Notes under the pieces: generated by a model | Database searches by the model: none | Seen by the model: only the letters and a program-made list of their open reading frames with translations | Told to the model about the DNA's origin: nothing | Shown: in pieces, positions 5,839-5,840 of the stretch | How the letters are laid out: every line of letters starts with the position of its first letter | How positions within the stretch are numbered: the first letter of the stretch is position 1 | NCBI GenBank assembly: GCA_030834835.1 | Contig: JAUQXD010000468.1 | Span: 1 to 5,840, forward strand | Reading direction: 5' to 3' | Length of the DNA stretch: 5,840 nt | Source of the DNA: Thermoflexales bacterium | Lineage (GTDB): Bacteria > Chloroflexota > Anaerolineae > Fen-1058 | Program-made: the position numbers and the translations under genes

Positions 5839-5840
5839 CA

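Overview
The window looks like a piece of a GC-rich chromosome from a member of the Chloroflexota (green non-sulfur bacteria and relatives). This is an inference from three things: a large exported beta-helix protein whose C-terminus has the YLPLVLKN-type ending I associate with secreted proteins of this phylum, a SARP/BTAD-type regulator, and a small LRLLIDP...LRGTL...FADE-type protein beside it. No rRNA or tRNA gene is present to confirm the taxonomy, and I see no insertion sequence, CRISPR array or phage gene.

Layout. On the + strand, bases 1-691 carry a rhomboid-family intramembrane serine protease. Its natural start is an ATG at 38 with a strong Shine-Dalgarno, but the frame is broken by an amber TAG at 92-94. 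The open part (98-691) keeps the whole catalytic core. A long two-tier hairpin followed by five T residues (740-799) ends this transcript. Bases 800-1057 hold no convincing gene. The rest of the window is read from the - strand in the order regulator (5838 to 5029, 5' end probably outside the window), small conserved protein (4955 or 4988 to 4743), and a 1221-residue secreted multidomain protein (4723 to 1058). The gaps are only about 40-73 and 19 bases, so the three look like one operon that converges on the rhomboid gene.

How the genes may work together. The regulator has a winged-helix DNA-binding domain followed by a BTAD/TPR-like domain. It could control expression of the exported protein, which has a signal peptide, about fourteen GGGLY-type beta-helix coils, a D-G-A-D-E closing motif, a DUF11-like domain, an Ig-like domain, an aromatic- and Cys-containing segment, a carboxypeptidase-regulatory-like fold, a cupredoxin-like domain without copper ligands, and the C-terminal YLPLVLKNY. 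No catalytic site is recognisable in it, so a surface or adhesive role is more likely than an enzymatic one. The rhomboid protease is convergent and probably independent of this operon.

The observations most worth a second look are the amber codon in an otherwise intact rhomboid gene, the regulator/small protein/secreted protein module, and the copper-less cupredoxin domain with the C-terminal tag.
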